Source: Nocardioides sp. T2.26MG-1 (GTDB taxonomy: Bacteria; Actinomycetota; Actinomycetes; Propionibacteriales; Nocardioidaceae). From it: a stretch of 64,000 nt of DNA. Location: NCBI RefSeq assembly GCF_950101795.1, contig NZ_CATNLZ010000036.1, positions 1 to 64,000 on the forward strand, in the 5' to 3' direction. Shown here in pieces: positions 49,774 to 58,506 of this stretch (position 1 is the stretch's first letter; each line of letters begins with the position of its first letter). The translations under genes and the position numbers were made by a program. The notes under the pieces are model-generated. The model saw nothing but the letters and a program-made list of their open reading frames with translations, was not told the origin of the DNA and did not search any database.

Positions 49774-49889
49774 AAAACCCGGGGGCCGTTCGGCCGGTGA
49801 TGGTCCTTCGGTCCCCGAGGACCGGGGTCTTTGTTCCCTGGGCCCGGCGCGGCGGTGCCCGGGAGGCTGGATGCCGAGGAGGCCCACCC

Positions 49890-50390
49890 ATGTCAGTGCT
49901 CGTGGCATTCGCCAGCAGGTACGGCGCGACGCGCCAGATCGCCCAACACATCGGAGCCGTGCTCACCGTGGCCGGACACGACGTCCGGGTCCGGCCGACC
50001 ACCGCGGTCGCGGACCTGCGCGACCACGAGGCCGTGATCCTCGGCAGCTCGGTCTACCGCGGACACTGGATGGAGCAGGCCACCTCGTTCGCGGAGCAGC
50101 ACCAGACCGCGCTCGCCGAGCGACCGGTCTGGCTGTTCAGCAGCGGCCTGCTCGGGGCGGACGAGCCGCCCGTCGACCTGGACCGGCTGGGCGCCCTGCT
50201 CGACGCCCGGGGCCGCCAGGTGTTCGGCGGTGCGCTCGTCGTGCGCCGGCTCGACCTGATCGACCGGGTGCTGCGTCTCAAGCCGGCGAGACGCCGGGCG
50301 CTGCGCCCGGGCGACTACCGCGACTGGGCCGGCATCGAGGACTGGGCGCACCAGATCTCGGCCGACCTGATCGCCTCGACCCTCGCCTGA
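49890..50390 (+). CDS. Flavodoxin domain protein (HemG-like)
   Basis: A 166-residue protein with a flavodoxin fold: VLVAFASRYGATRQIAQHIG is the FMN phosphate loop, and VILGSSVYRGHWMEQA the second FMN contact region. This resembles menaquinone-dependent protoporphyrinogen oxidase HemG and related flavodoxins. The start is set by GAGGAGG (49876-49882) 7 bases upstream. Electron partner and role are unknown. It faces the xylanase gene divergently and the LLM oxidoreductase gene convergently, 16 bases away. Confidence 0.8.
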   Translation: MSVLVAFASRYGATRQIAQHIGAVLTVAGHDVRVRPTTAVADLRDHEAVILGSSVYRGHWMEQATSFAEQHQTALAERPVWLFSSGLLGADEPPVDLDRLGALLDARGRQVFGGALVVRRLDLIDRVLRLKPARRRALRPGDYRDWAGIEDWAHQISADLIASTLA

Positions 50391-50406
50391 TCAGGTCGGC
50401 CGAGCG

Positions 50407-51330
50407 TCAGACCTGCGGCATGACCTCTGCGGCGACCAGCCGTAGGTGGTCGAGGTCCGCGAGGTCCAGCACCTGCAGGTAGAGGCGCTCGGCCCCGAGC
50501 TCGGCGTACCGCCCGATCTTGTCGACCACCTCGCCCGGGGTCCCGCCGAGCCCGTTGGTCCGCAGCTCGTCCGGCTCGCGGCCGATCGCGGCCGCCCGGC
50601 GGGCGACCTCGGCCTCGTCGGCGCCGACGCACAGGACCAGCGCGTTGGACCAGGTCAGTGTCCGGGGGTCGCGGCCCTGTGCCTCGCACGCCGCCCGCAC
50701 GCGGGCGAACTGCGTCGCAGTGGTCTCCTCGTCGACGAACGGCAGGTTGAACTCGTCGGCGTAGCGGGCCGCCAGCTCGGGCGTGCGCCGCTTGCCGAGC
50801 CCGCCCACGAGCACCGGCGGCTTGGCCTGGACGGGCTTCGGCAGCGCCGGCGACCCCTCGATCCGGTAGTGCGCGCCTGCGAAGTCGAAGCGCTCCCCCA
50901 CGGGCGTCGCCCACAGCCCGGTGATCACCGCGAGCTGCTCCTCGAACCGGTCGAAGCGCTCGGCGGTGCTCGGGAACGGGATGCCGTACGCCGTGTGCTC
51001 GGCCTCGAACCAGCCGGCCCCGATGCCGAGCTCGACCCGGCCGCCGCTCATCTGGTCGACGTTCGCCACCGAGATCGCCAGCGGGCCGGGGTGGCGGAAC
51101 GTCGCGCTGGTCATCATCGTGCCAAGCCGGATCGTGCTGGTCTCGCGCGCCAGCCCGGCCAGCGTCACCCAGGCGTCGCTGGGGCCGGGCAGCCCCTCGG
51201 TGCCCATGCCCAGGTAGTGGTCGGACCGGAAGAACGCCCCGAAGCCGAGTCGCTCGGCCTCCTGCGCGACCCGGACCAGGTCGTCGTAGGTGGCACCCTG
51301 CTGGGGTTCGGTGAAGACGCGCAGCTCCAT
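50407..51330 (-). CDS. LLM-class F420-dependent oxidoreductase
   Basis: A 307-residue luciferase-like protein. The barrel has AERLGFGAFFRSDHYLGM at the N-terminus, TIRLGTMMTSATFRHPGPLA, and GRVELGIGAGWFEAEH, which together mark the F420-dependent class common in actinobacteria. The ATG at 51330 fits the family start. The gene lies 31 bases downstream of dfrA on the same strand. The substrate cannot be read from the sequence. Confidence 0.88.
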   Translation of the reverse strand: MELRVFTEPQQGATYDDLVRVAQEAERLGFGAFFRSDHYLGMGTEGLPGPSDAWVTLAGLARETSTIRLGTMMTSATFRHPGPLAISVANVDQMSGGRVELGIGAGWFEAEHTAYGIPFPSTAERFDRFEEQLAVITGLWATPVGERFDFAGAHYRIEGSPALPKPVQAKPPVLVGGLGKRRTPELAARYADEFNLPFVDEETTATQFARVRAACEAQGRDPRTLTWSNALVLCVGADEAEVARRAAAIGREPDELRTNGLGGTPGEVVDKIGRYAELGAERLYLQVLDLADLDHLRLVAAEVMPQV

Positions 51331-51361
51331 GGCGCCAGCCTGCCAGGCCCGCGGTGAGCCA

Positions 51362-51844
51362 TCAGGCCCGGACCAGCACCACGCGGTCGTAGCCCGGGTA
51401 CTGCTCGCGCGCGGTCTCGTGCCAGTCGGCGCGGTCGAAGTCGGGGTAGAACGCGTCGCCAGCCGGCTCGAGGTCGACCTCGCTGAGCACCTGCTCGTCG
51501 GCGACCGGCAGCGCGGCGGCATACACCTGCCCGCCGCCCGCCACCATCACCTCGCCGTCGAGGGTGTCCGCGATCGCCAGGGCCTCGTCGAGGTCGTGCG
51601 CGACCAGGACCCCCTCGGCCGACCAGCCGGGTGACCGGGTGAGCACGATCGTGGTGCGGCCCGGCAGCGGGCGGCCGATGGACTCGTACGTCGCGCGGCC
51701 CATCAGCAGGATGTGGCCCCAGGTGAGCCCCTTGAACAGCCGCTGCTCGCCCGGCAGCTGCCACGGGATGTCGGGGCCGTCGCCGATCACGCCGTTGCGG
51801 GCCACGGCGGCGACCAGGACGATCCGCTTGCCGCCGGGCGTCAT
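51362..51844 (-). CDS. dfrA: Dihydrofolate reductase
   Basis: A 160-residue DHFR that regenerates tetrahydrofolate after thymidylate synthesis. IVLVAAVARNGVIGDGPDIPWQLP is the N-terminal substrate region with the acidic residue, MGRATYESIGRPLPGRTTIVLT the NADPH loop, and VMVAGGGQVYAAAL the second cofactor motif. It starts 7 bases after the thyA stop, so thyA-dfrA is one operon, a widespread functional pair. Confidence 0.93.
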   Translation of the reverse strand: MTPGGKRIVLVAAVARNGVIGDGPDIPWQLPGEQRLFKGLTWGHILLMGRATYESIGRPLPGRTTIVLTRSPGWSAEGVLVAHDLDEALAIADTLDGEVMVAGGGQVYAAALPVADEQVLSEVDLEPAGDAFYPDFDRADWHETAREQYPGYDRVVLVRA

Positions 51845-51851
51845 CGAGCGC

Positions 51852-52646
51852 TCATACGGCGATGGGCGCCTTGATCCCGGGGTGCGGGTCGTAGCCCTCG
51901 ACGGCGATGTGGTCGAGGTCGAACGCGTCGAGCTCGGTGACCGACGGGTCGAGCACCAGGCGGGGCAGTGGCCGCGGCTCCCGGGTGAGCTGGAGGCGCG
52001 CCTGGTCGAGGTGGTTGGTGTAGAGGTGCGCGTCGCCGAGCGTGTGCACGAAGTCGCCGACCTCGAGCCCGGTGACCTGGGCGACCATGTGGGTGAGCAG
52101 GGCGTACGACGCGATGTTGAACGGCACGCCGAGGAAGACGTCGGCCGAGCGCTGGTAGAGCTGGCAGCTGAGCCTCCCGCCCGCCACGTAGAACTGGAAC
52201 ATCGTGTGGCACGGGGCCAGCGCCATGTCGGGGATGTCCGCGACGTTCCACGCCGACACGACGTGCCGCCGCGAGTCGGGGTTGTCACGGATCTGCTGGA
52301 CGACCTGGGCGATCTGGTCGACGTGCCGGCCGTCGGGCGTCGGCCAGGAGCGCCACTGGTAGCCGTAGACGGGCCCGAGGTCGCCGTGCTCGTCGGCCCA
52401 CTCGTCCCAGATCGTGATGCCACGGTCCTGGAGCCACTTCACGTTGGTATCGCCGCGCAGGAACCACAGCAGCTCGCCGAACACCGAGCGGGTGTGCACC
52501 TTCTTGGTCGTCACCAGAGGGAAGCCGGAGGCGAGGTCGAAGCGCATCTGGTGGCCGAACACGCTGAGCGTGCCGGTGCCCGTGCGGTCGTCCTTGGGCA
52601 CGCCCTCGTCGAGGATGCGCTGGAGGAGGTCGAGGTAGGCCCGCAC
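51852..52646 (-). CDS. thyA: Thymidylate synthase (ThyA)
   Basis: A 264-residue classical thymidylate synthase. LLWFLRGDTNVKWLQDRGI, the catalytic Cys in LAPCHTMFQFYV, and QRSADVFLGVPFNIASYALL are the family motifs. The GTG start at 52646 is preceded at 7 bases by TACGCT (complement of 52654-52659), giving a leaderless transcript. dfrA follows directly. Confidence 0.95.
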   Translation of the reverse strand: MRAYLDLLQRILDEGVPKDDRTGTGTLSVFGHQMRFDLASGFPLVTTKKVHTRSVFGELLWFLRGDTNVKWLQDRGITIWDEWADEHGDLGPVYGYQWRSWPTPDGRHVDQIAQVVQQIRDNPDSRRHVVSAWNVADIPDMALAPCHTMFQFYVAGGRLSCQLYQRSADVFLGVPFNIASYALLTHMVAQVTGLEVGDFVHTLGDAHLYTNHLDQARLQLTREPRPLPRLVLDPSVTELDAFDLDHIAVEGYDPHPGIKAPIAV

Positions 52647-52653
52647 GAGTCAG

Positions 52654-52659
52654 AGCGTA
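52654..52659 (-). promoter_or_regulatory. -10 element of thyA-dfrA
   Basis: TACGCT on the minus strand lies 7 bases before the thyA GTG and supports that start. The gap to phzF is only 17 bases, so the element sits at the phzF stop region. Confidence 0.5.
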
Positions 52660-52663
52660 GTGG

Positions 52664-53482
52664 TCAGATCCCCACGGACCCGGTGATCGTGGTGCGGGTG
52701 TCGCCGCCCACCCAGATCTGGCCGGCCACGGTCTCGACGTGCACCCGGCCGCGGCGGCCGAGCGCGGTGCCCTGGCTCGCGACGTACGACGCGGGCAGGC
52801 GGCCGCCAGCCAGCCACTGGCCGACCCCGGCGTTGAGGCTGCCGGTGACCGGGTCCTCGGGCATCCCGTAGCCGGGGCAGAACGCGCGCACCTCGACGGC
52901 GGCCGGCCCGTCGGCGTACTCCCCCACGACGCCGATCTTGAGGTCGCCGAACGCCGCGAAGTCGGGATCGAGCGCGAGCACGGCGTCGGCGTGGGGCAGC
53001 AGCACGCCCACCCAGCCGGGGCCGTTGTCGATCCAGGCGGCGTCGAGCAGGTCGGCCCGGTCCACCCCGAGCACCGCCGCGATCCGCACCAGGTCCGCCT
53101 CGTCGACGGCGCCGGCGCGGGTCAGCGGCGGAGCGGCGAACGCCAGTCGCTCGTCACGGCGCACCTGCACCAGTCCGGCACCGCACTCCTGCACCACGAC
53201 CCCGTCGGCGGCCGGGACGCCCCCGGCCTCGAGCCAGGCGTGCGCACTGCCCAGGGTCGGGTGCCCGGCGAACGGCAGCTCGCCGCCCGGCGTCCAGATC
53301 CGCAGCCGGTAGTCGGCACCGGGCTGGGTGGGGGCGAGCAGGAAGGTCGTCTCGGAGAGGTTCGTCCAGCGGGCGAACGCCGCCATCGCCTCCTCGTCGA
53401 CACCGTCGGCGTCGTGCACCACGGCGACCGGGTTGCCGAGCAGGGGCTCGCTGGAGAACACGTCGACCTGGCTGAAGCGCAT
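52664..53482 (-). CDS. PhzF family isomerase-like protein
   Basis: A 272-residue PhzF-fold protein. FSQVDVFSSEPLLGNPVAVV with the catalytic-type Glu in SETTFLL, and the mirrored half with FCPGYGMPEDPVTGSLNAGVG, are the two diaminopimelate-epimerase-like halves. Members range from phenazine synthesis to unknown metabolism; no phenazine genes are present, so a specific role is not assigned. A CAGAAT element lies 6 bases before the ATG at 53482. It precedes thyA on the same strand. Confidence 0.85.
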   Translation of the reverse strand: MRFSQVDVFSSEPLLGNPVAVVHDADGVDEEAMAAFARWTNLSETTFLLAPTQPGADYRLRIWTPGGELPFAGHPTLGSAHAWLEAGGVPAADGVVVQECGAGLVQVRRDERLAFAAPPLTRAGAVDEADLVRIAAVLGVDRADLLDAAWIDNGPGWVGVLLPHADAVLALDPDFAAFGDLKIGVVGEYADGPAAVEVRAFCPGYGMPEDPVTGSLNAGVGQWLAGGRLPASYVASQGTALGRRGRVHVETVAGQIWVGGDTRTTITGSVGI

Positions 53483-53507
53483 GGGCGGATTCTGTCAGCG
53501 CCGGGTC

Positions 53508-55022
53508 TCAGTGGGCGAGCAGCGGCCGCTCGTCGGGACGCGCCAGCGGGAGCACGTCGTGGCACGTGACCGGCGCGAGGTCGCAGGTGCGCAGGACCAC
53601 CAGCGGCGCGCTGTTGCCGTCGAGGTCCGGGCTGCCGGCGAGGTCGGCACGCGCGGCGACCAGATAGCTCACGGTGTGGTTGGGGCCGAACGTCGCGTCC
53701 AGGGCGAGCTCACCGCCGGAGAGCCCCGAGCGCATCCGGCCGCCCGAGCGCACGTCGTACAGGATCGGCCGGAACGGCGCTGTCGCGTCGCCGGCCCGGC
53801 TCAGCAGGAAGCTGCCGCCGGGTGAGAGGACGGCGCCGGTCCCCGGACGGACGTAGGCGGCGCTGTAGAAGGCCTGCTGGACCTCGATGCCGCCCGGTAC
53901 GTCGTAGGCCCGGGTGCCTGACTCGACGTCGAGCAGGCCGGTCCGGTCCAGCTCCTGCGGCTCCTCGCCCGGCTGCCAGACGAGCTCGCCGCCGGGCGTC
54001 GCGTAGTAGACGCGGGCCTGGTCGACGCCGACCAGCTGCCCGCCGTCGGGCAGGTCCCGGGCCGCGAAGTCCTTGCCCGAGATCAGGTTGTGCACGACCA
54101 GCCGTGGTACGTCGGAGGACCCGTCGACCCACGCCACCCAGTCGGTCTGGTCCGAGGCCGCCACCGAGGCGCCGGGGTCGGTCCGGCCGAGCTCGGTCGC
54201 GGCGCCGTCCTCCGCCACGAACACCACCGTGCCCTCGGCATCGGTGACGAGGGCGCCGTCGTGCACGGCGACCAGCTGGCCGATCGCCGGCATCTCGACC
54301 GTGACCCGTGACAGGTGCAGCTGGCCGCCGGCGTACCACGCGACGTCGACGGGGTTGGGCTGGCGCACCACCGTCCAGGGCAGGTCCGACGGGTGCTCCG
54401 CGGGCGGCGGCCGCGAGGCGAGCCAGCCGACCCCGCCGACGGCGACCACGGCCGCGACGACCGAGGCCAGCACGGTCCGCCGGTGCCGGCGGCGCTGCAC
54501 CGCCGCCTCGGCGAGCACGCGGTCGAGCGGGGGTGCGAGCACGTCGATCGACTCGCTCGCCGTCCTGAAGTCCTCGGCGGGCGCGGGGCTCGGGACCGAC
54601 CGGACGGGGACGCCGACCAGGTCGGCGACCTGGTCCTCCGACAGGCCGGCCACGAAGCGCAGCACCAGCACCTCCCGGTCCTCGGTGCCGAGGTGGCCGA
54701 GCTCCTCCTCGAGCGCCCGTCGCACCCGCACCAGCTCGGGGACCAGGTCGTCGGCCGGGACCGTCTCCGGCATCGGTACGGCGGGCGCCGGGTGCCGCCG
54801 GTGCCGCCGGCTCCGGTGCCATCCGTCGAGCACCGCGCCGTAGACGCTGACGTCCACGTCGTCGGAGCCGAGCACCTCGTCCCAGGCCGCGTAGCAGCGG
54901 GCGAGCGCGCTCTGCACGATCGCCTCGGCCTCGGGCACCGGGCAGCCGATCAGCGCCAGCGAGCGGACCAGGAACGGCCAGCGCGCCGCGACGTACGCGA
55001 CGAAGTCGGCGTCGTTGCGCAT
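53508..55022 (-). CDS. SigE-type ECF sigma factor fused to a membrane-anchored C-terminal domain
   Basis: A 504-residue protein. Residues 1-75 match sigma region 2 of the actinobacterial SigE/ECF group (FVAYVAARWPFLVRSLALIG, then YGAVLDGWHRSRR). Residues 108-142 match the start of region 4 (LGTEDREVLVLRFVAGLSED), but after VGVPVRSV the usual recognition helix (GTVKSR-type) is missing and the chain runs into PSPAPAEDF. A basic stretch and a membrane helix (183-203) follow, then about 300 extracytoplasmic residues with repeated beta-strand patterns like a propeller. There is no stop between the parts. It may be a membrane-tethered sigma-like sensor or a fusion that lost sigma activity. Confidence 0.72.
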   Translation of the reverse strand: MRNDADFVAYVAARWPFLVRSLALIGCPVPEAEAIVQSALARCYAAWDEVLGSDDVDVSVYGAVLDGWHRSRRHRRHPAPAVPMPETVPADDLVPELVRVRRALEEELGHLGTEDREVLVLRFVAGLSEDQVADLVGVPVRSVPSPAPAEDFRTASESIDVLAPPLDRVLAEAAVQRRRHRRTVLASVVAAVVAVGGVGWLASRPPPAEHPSDLPWTVVRQPNPVDVAWYAGGQLHLSRVTVEMPAIGQLVAVHDGALVTDAEGTVVFVAEDGAATELGRTDPGASVAASDQTDWVAWVDGSSDVPRLVVHNLISGKDFAARDLPDGGQLVGVDQARVYYATPGGELVWQPGEEPQELDRTGLLDVESGTRAYDVPGGIEVQQAFYSAAYVRPGTGAVLSPGGSFLLSRAGDATAPFRPILYDVRSGGRMRSGLSGGELALDATFGPNHTVSYLVAARADLAGSPDLDGNSAPLVVLRTCDLAPVTCHDVLPLARPDERPLLAH

Positions 55023-55085
55023 GGCGGCATCCTGCTCCTCGCCGGGCCCGTCAGGCCAGAGCCGAAAGGACCGGGACGGTGGCCG

Positions 55086-55343
55086 TCAGGCGTGCAGCGA
55101 CATCGGCCCGTAGACCCGGCGCTCGTGCTCGAACAGGGTGACCGCGTCGACGCCCTCGGCCGCCAGATCGGGCCAGGCCTCGCCGACCCACGACTCCGCG
55201 TCGGCCTGGCTGGCGAACCGCTCCCCGGCCAGGTCGGGACCGACGGCGACCTCCTCGCCGGCGGCGTTCTCGAGACGCCACCACCAGGGCCGCTCGGCCG
55301 GTGACGGCGGGCGGAACGTGGAGGGCTGCTCGGGCAGGTTCAT
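55086..55343 (-). CDS. Conserved-looking small hypothetical protein
   Basis: An 85-residue soluble protein with ATG 55343 (MNLPEQPSTFRPPSPAERPW). It has an aromatic strand (WWWRLEN) and an ADAESWVGEAWPDLAAEGVD segment. I do not recognise a named family. Composition is normal for the genome. It starts one base after the gcvT stop on the same strand, so it is probably co-transcribed with gcvT. Confidence 0.6.
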   Translation of the reverse strand: MNLPEQPSTFRPPSPAERPWWWRLENAAGEEVAVGPDLAGERFASQADAESWVGEAWPDLAAEGVDAVTLFEHERRVYGPMSLHA

Positions 55344-55344
55344 C

Positions 55345-56472
55345 TCAGCTCTCCCGCACGGACGGGTCGACGAACGGCGGCTTGACCAGCTGGAAGATCT
55401 CGCGCCGGCCGCGGATGTCGACACCGACCTCGGCGTCGGGGTCGACGAACGACGGGAGCAGCGCCAGGCCGATGCCCCGGCGCAGGGTCGGCGAGAACGT
55501 GCCGGAGGTGACCTCGCCCAGCAGCACGTCGGGGGTGAGGCTGACGCTCATGTGGGGCCGCGGGATGCCCCGGCCGGTGGCGACCAGGCCGCGCAGCTGC
55601 CGCTTGGGGCCCTCGGCCTTCTCGGCGGTGAGGACGTCACGGCCCCAGAACGCGTCCTTGCGCCAGCCCACCGCCCAGCCGAGCCGGGCCTCGTTGGGCG
55701 TCACGTCGAGCGAGATGTCCTGGCCGTGCAGCGGGTAGCCCATCTCGGTGCGCAGGGTGTCACGTGCGCCGAGCCCGCAGGCGAGCATCCCGAACTCCTC
55801 GCCCGCAGCCAGCAGCGCGTCCCAGAGCGGCTCGGCGACGGCGTTGGGCGCGATCAGCTCGTAGCCGCGCTCGCCGGTGTAGCCGGTGCGGCACACCACG
55901 ACGGTCTCGTCCGCGAACGTCTGCTCGGCGAACGACATGTAGTCGTGCCCGGTGGGCAGCCCGACCTTCGCCAGCACCTCGTCGGAACGGGTGCCCTGGA
56001 CGGCGAGGACGACGAAGTCGCGGTGCCGGTTCGTCACCGTGACCCCGTCGGGGGCGGCCGCCGTGAGCCGGCGCACCACCTCGGCGGTGTTGGCGGCGTT
56101 GGGCACCAGCAGCACCCGGTCGTCGTCGTGGAGGTAGACGATCAGGTCGTCGACCACGCCGCCGGTCTCGTCGTCGCAGCACAACGTGTACTGCGCCTGT
56201 CCCGGACCGATCCGGCCGAGGTCGTTGGTGAGCGTGCTGTTGACGAACGCCGCCGCCCCGGGACCCTCGACCGTGGCCTTGCCGAGGTGGCTGACGTCGA
56301 AGATCCCGACCGACTCGCGGACCGCGGTGTGCTCCTTGACCACCCCGGTCGAGTACTCCAGGGGCATCGACCAGCCGCCGAACGAGGCGAACTTGGCCCC
56401 GAGTGCCTCGTGCCGCGCGTGCAGTGGCGAGTGGAGCTCGATGTCTTGACCTTGGTCCTGGTGGTCCGCCAT
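55345..56472 (-). CDS. gcvT: Aminomethyltransferase, glycine cleavage T protein
   Basis: A 375-residue T protein that transfers the methylene of glycine to tetrahydrofolate. FASFGGWSMPLEYSTGVVKEH, GIFDVSHLGK, the folate-site Asp in VVDDLIVY, RTGYTGERGYEL, and the C-terminal GEVTSGTFSPTL motif are present. There is no visible glycine riboswitch, because only 31 bases separate it from the divergent pepA. Other glycine cleavage genes are not in the window, but Lpd at 58.5 kb could serve as L protein. Confidence 0.93.
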   Translation of the reverse strand: MADHQDQGQDIELHSPLHARHEALGAKFASFGGWSMPLEYSTGVVKEHTAVRESVGIFDVSHLGKATVEGPGAAAFVNSTLTNDLGRIGPGQAQYTLCCDDETGGVVDDLIVYLHDDDRVLLVPNAANTAEVVRRLTAAAPDGVTVTNRHRDFVVLAVQGTRSDEVLAKVGLPTGHDYMSFAEQTFADETVVVCRTGYTGERGYELIAPNAVAEPLWDALLAAGEEFGMLACGLGARDTLRTEMGYPLHGQDISLDVTPNEARLGWAVGWRKDAFWGRDVLTAEKAEGPKRQLRGLVATGRGIPRPHMSVSLTPDVLLGEVTSGTFSPTLRRGIGLALLPSFVDPDAEVGVDIRGRREIFQLVKPPFVDPSVRES

Positions 56473-56491
56473 GACCGCGAACCTACCGGAC

Positions 56492-56497
56492 TATCCT
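56492..56497 (+). promoter_or_regulatory. -10 element of pepA
   Basis: TATCCT lies 6 bases before the GTG at 56504. This favours that start over an in-frame ATG at 56471, which would overlap the gcvT start on the other strand. Confidence 0.5.
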
Positions 56498-56503
56498 TCC
56501 CCG

Positions 56504-58021
56504 GTGACGTCCTACACCCTGCGCAGCGCCAGCCCCGCCAAGACCCGCAGCGAGGCCGTGGTGGTGGGGGTCCTCCAGGGCGCCAAGGGTCCGGAGCTCG
56601 CCGACGGGGGTGAGGACGTCGCGGCCGCCTACGGTCGCAAGCTGCGCCCCCTCCTCGCGACGCTCGGGGTGAAGGGCAAGGCCGGCGAGGTCGCCAAGGT
56701 GCCGACCGCCGGCGCCCTGCCCACGCCGCTGCTGGTGCTCGTCGGACTCGGCAAGACTCCCGACGCCGGCGCCGTACGCCGGGCCGCCGGGGTGGCCGCC
56801 CGAGCGGTCACCAACGCCGCGTCGGTCGCGATCGCACTGCCCGCCGGCACCCCCGGGCTGGTGCGAGCGGTCACCGAGGGCTACGAGCTCGGCGGCTACA
56901 CGTTCACCACGTACAAGAAGGCCCCCGAGTCGAAGGCCACCGACGCCCCCGCCGACGTGATCGTGCTCAGCGCCGCGGCCCGCAAGAAGGAGGTGGTCGC
57001 GGCCTTCGAGGAGGCCCGCGTGGTGGCCGCGGCCGTCGCCACCACCCGCGACTGGGTCAACACCCCGCCGGGCGACCTCACCCCGCCGGCGTTCGCCGAC
57101 ACGGTGCTGGCGGCCACCCAGGAGCTCACCAAGGGGCGCGGCGCACCGAAGGTCACGATCCGGGTGCTGGACGAGGCCGAGCTCGCCGACCTCGGCTGCG
57201 GCGGCATCCTCGGCGTCGGCGCGGGCTCGTCGGCACCGCCCCGCCTGGTGGAGCTCAGCTACGCCCCCAAGGGGGCCGAGCGGCACGTCGCGCTGGTCGG
57301 CAAGGGCATCACGTTCGACTCCGGCGGGCTCACGATCAAGCCCGCCCAGAGCATGCACGAGATGAAGTCCGACATGGCCGGCGCCGCGGCGGTCGTGCAG
57401 GCGACGTTCGCGATCGCGCGGCTCGGGCTGCCGGTGCGGGTGTCGACGTACGTCCCCATGGCCGAGAACATGCTCTCCGGCTCCGCGGTCCGGCCCGGCG
57501 ACGTTCTCACGATGTACGGCGGCACCACGGTGGAGGTGCTCAACACCGACGCCGAGGGGCGGCTGATCCTCGCCGACGCGCTGGTGCGCGCCACCGAGGC
57601 GCAGCCCGACGTGATCGTCGACGTCGCCACCCTGACCGGCCACATGGTCGTCGCACTGGGCGATCGGGTCGCGGGCGTGATGGGCTCCGCGGACGTCGTC
57701 GACGACGTGCTCGCCGCCGCCGCCACGGCCGGCGAGGAGATGTGGCCGATGCCGATCCCCGAGGCGATGCGCGAGCGGATCACCTCGAGCAGGATCGCCG
57801 ACCTCTCCCAGCACGACTGGATCCGCTGGGGCGGCGGGCTGTACGCCGCGGCCTTCCTGCGCGAGTTCACCGGCGGCCTGCCGTGGGCGCACCTCGACAT
57901 CGCGGGGCCGTCGTTCAACTCCGGGGGTGCGTGGGGACATGTCACCGCCGGCGGCACCGGCGTCGCGGTCGCGACGCTGGTCGACTACGTGCGGACCCTG
58001 GCCGGCGAGTCGGGGTCCTAG
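56504..58021 (+). CDS. pepA: Leucyl aminopeptidase (M17)
   Basis: A 505-residue cytosolic metallopeptidase. Metal-binding motifs are VGKGITFDSGGLTIKP and the signature NTDAEGRL, with HEMKSDMAGAAAV between. The N-terminal domain (1-170) is typical of M17. GTG 56504 is leaderless after TATCCT. It removes N-terminal amino acids from peptides. Its 3' end overlaps the convergent hypothetical gene by 4 bases. Confidence 0.94.
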   Translation: MTSYTLRSASPAKTRSEAVVVGVLQGAKGPELADGGEDVAAAYGRKLRPLLATLGVKGKAGEVAKVPTAGALPTPLLVLVGLGKTPDAGAVRRAAGVAARAVTNAASVAIALPAGTPGLVRAVTEGYELGGYTFTTYKKAPESKATDAPADVIVLSAAARKKEVVAAFEEARVVAAAVATTRDWVNTPPGDLTPPAFADTVLAATQELTKGRGAPKVTIRVLDEAELADLGCGGILGVGAGSSAPPRLVELSYAPKGAERHVALVGKGITFDSGGLTIKPAQSMHEMKSDMAGAAAVVQATFAIARLGLPVRVSTYVPMAENMLSGSAVRPGDVLTMYGGTTVEVLNTDAEGRLILADALVRATEAQPDVIVDVATLTGHMVVALGDRVAGVMGSADVVDDVLAAAATAGEEMWPMPIPEAMRERITSSRIADLSQHDWIRWGGGLYAAAFLREFTGGLPWAHLDIAGPSFNSGGAWGHVTAGGTGVAVATLVDYVRTLAGESGS

Positions 58022-58383
58022 AGCCCCTGCTGCTTGCGCCGGCGATTGTAGTCGCGCATCCGTTGCGGGATGCCGACGACGGCGGCGTCGTAGGACGGCA
58101 CCTGGTGCCGGTTGCAGAAGTCGTGCGCCCAGGCGACCGACGGCACCCGGCGACGGGTCCACTCCCCGTCGTGCGCCACGAGCAGCAGCGTCACGTCGCT
58201 GACCGCGGTGCGCGGCTCGACGAAGCCCTCCACGCCGCGCCGCTCCGCGACCCATGTGTGCAGGTGCTCCTGGTCCACCGAGTCCGATGCGCGCACCCGG
58301 GTCGAGCCCGTGCGGAACCCGTCGCGCGCAGGGCGCCGCATCTTCGTGCCCGAGCCGCGCCGGAACCGGTCCATCCATGCCAT
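58018..58383 (-). CDS. Conserved actinobacterial protein of unknown function
   Basis: A 121-residue protein with ATG 58383. The core HTWVAERRGVEGFVEPRTAVSDVTLLLVAHDGEWTRRRV and the C-terminal YDAAVVGIPQRMRDYNRRR are typical of a conserved actinobacterial family sometimes labelled oxidoreductase without evidence. It resembles proteins found near lpd/sucB in other actinobacteria. No cofactor motif is visible. It converges on pepA and is divergent from lpd. Confidence 0.65.
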   Translation of the reverse strand: MAWMDRFRRGSGTKMRRPARDGFRTGSTRVRASDSVDQEHLHTWVAERRGVEGFVEPRTAVSDVTLLLVAHDGEWTRRRVPSVAWAHDFCNRHQVPSYDAAVVGIPQRMRDYNRRRKQQGL

Positions 58384-58506
58384 GACCACCAGTGTGCCAA
58401 CAACCCGGGCGAACCCCCGGCGGATCGCCGGTGATGTGACCGCCGAGTAGCTCCCGGACGCCCCTCCCCCGCGCCGGAGGCCGGTGTGGACACGTTGGGC
58501 GGAAGT

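Noticed and set aside
56473..56503. Glycine riboswitch for gcvT
   Set aside because: Only 31 bases separate gcvT from pepA, too short for a riboswitch.
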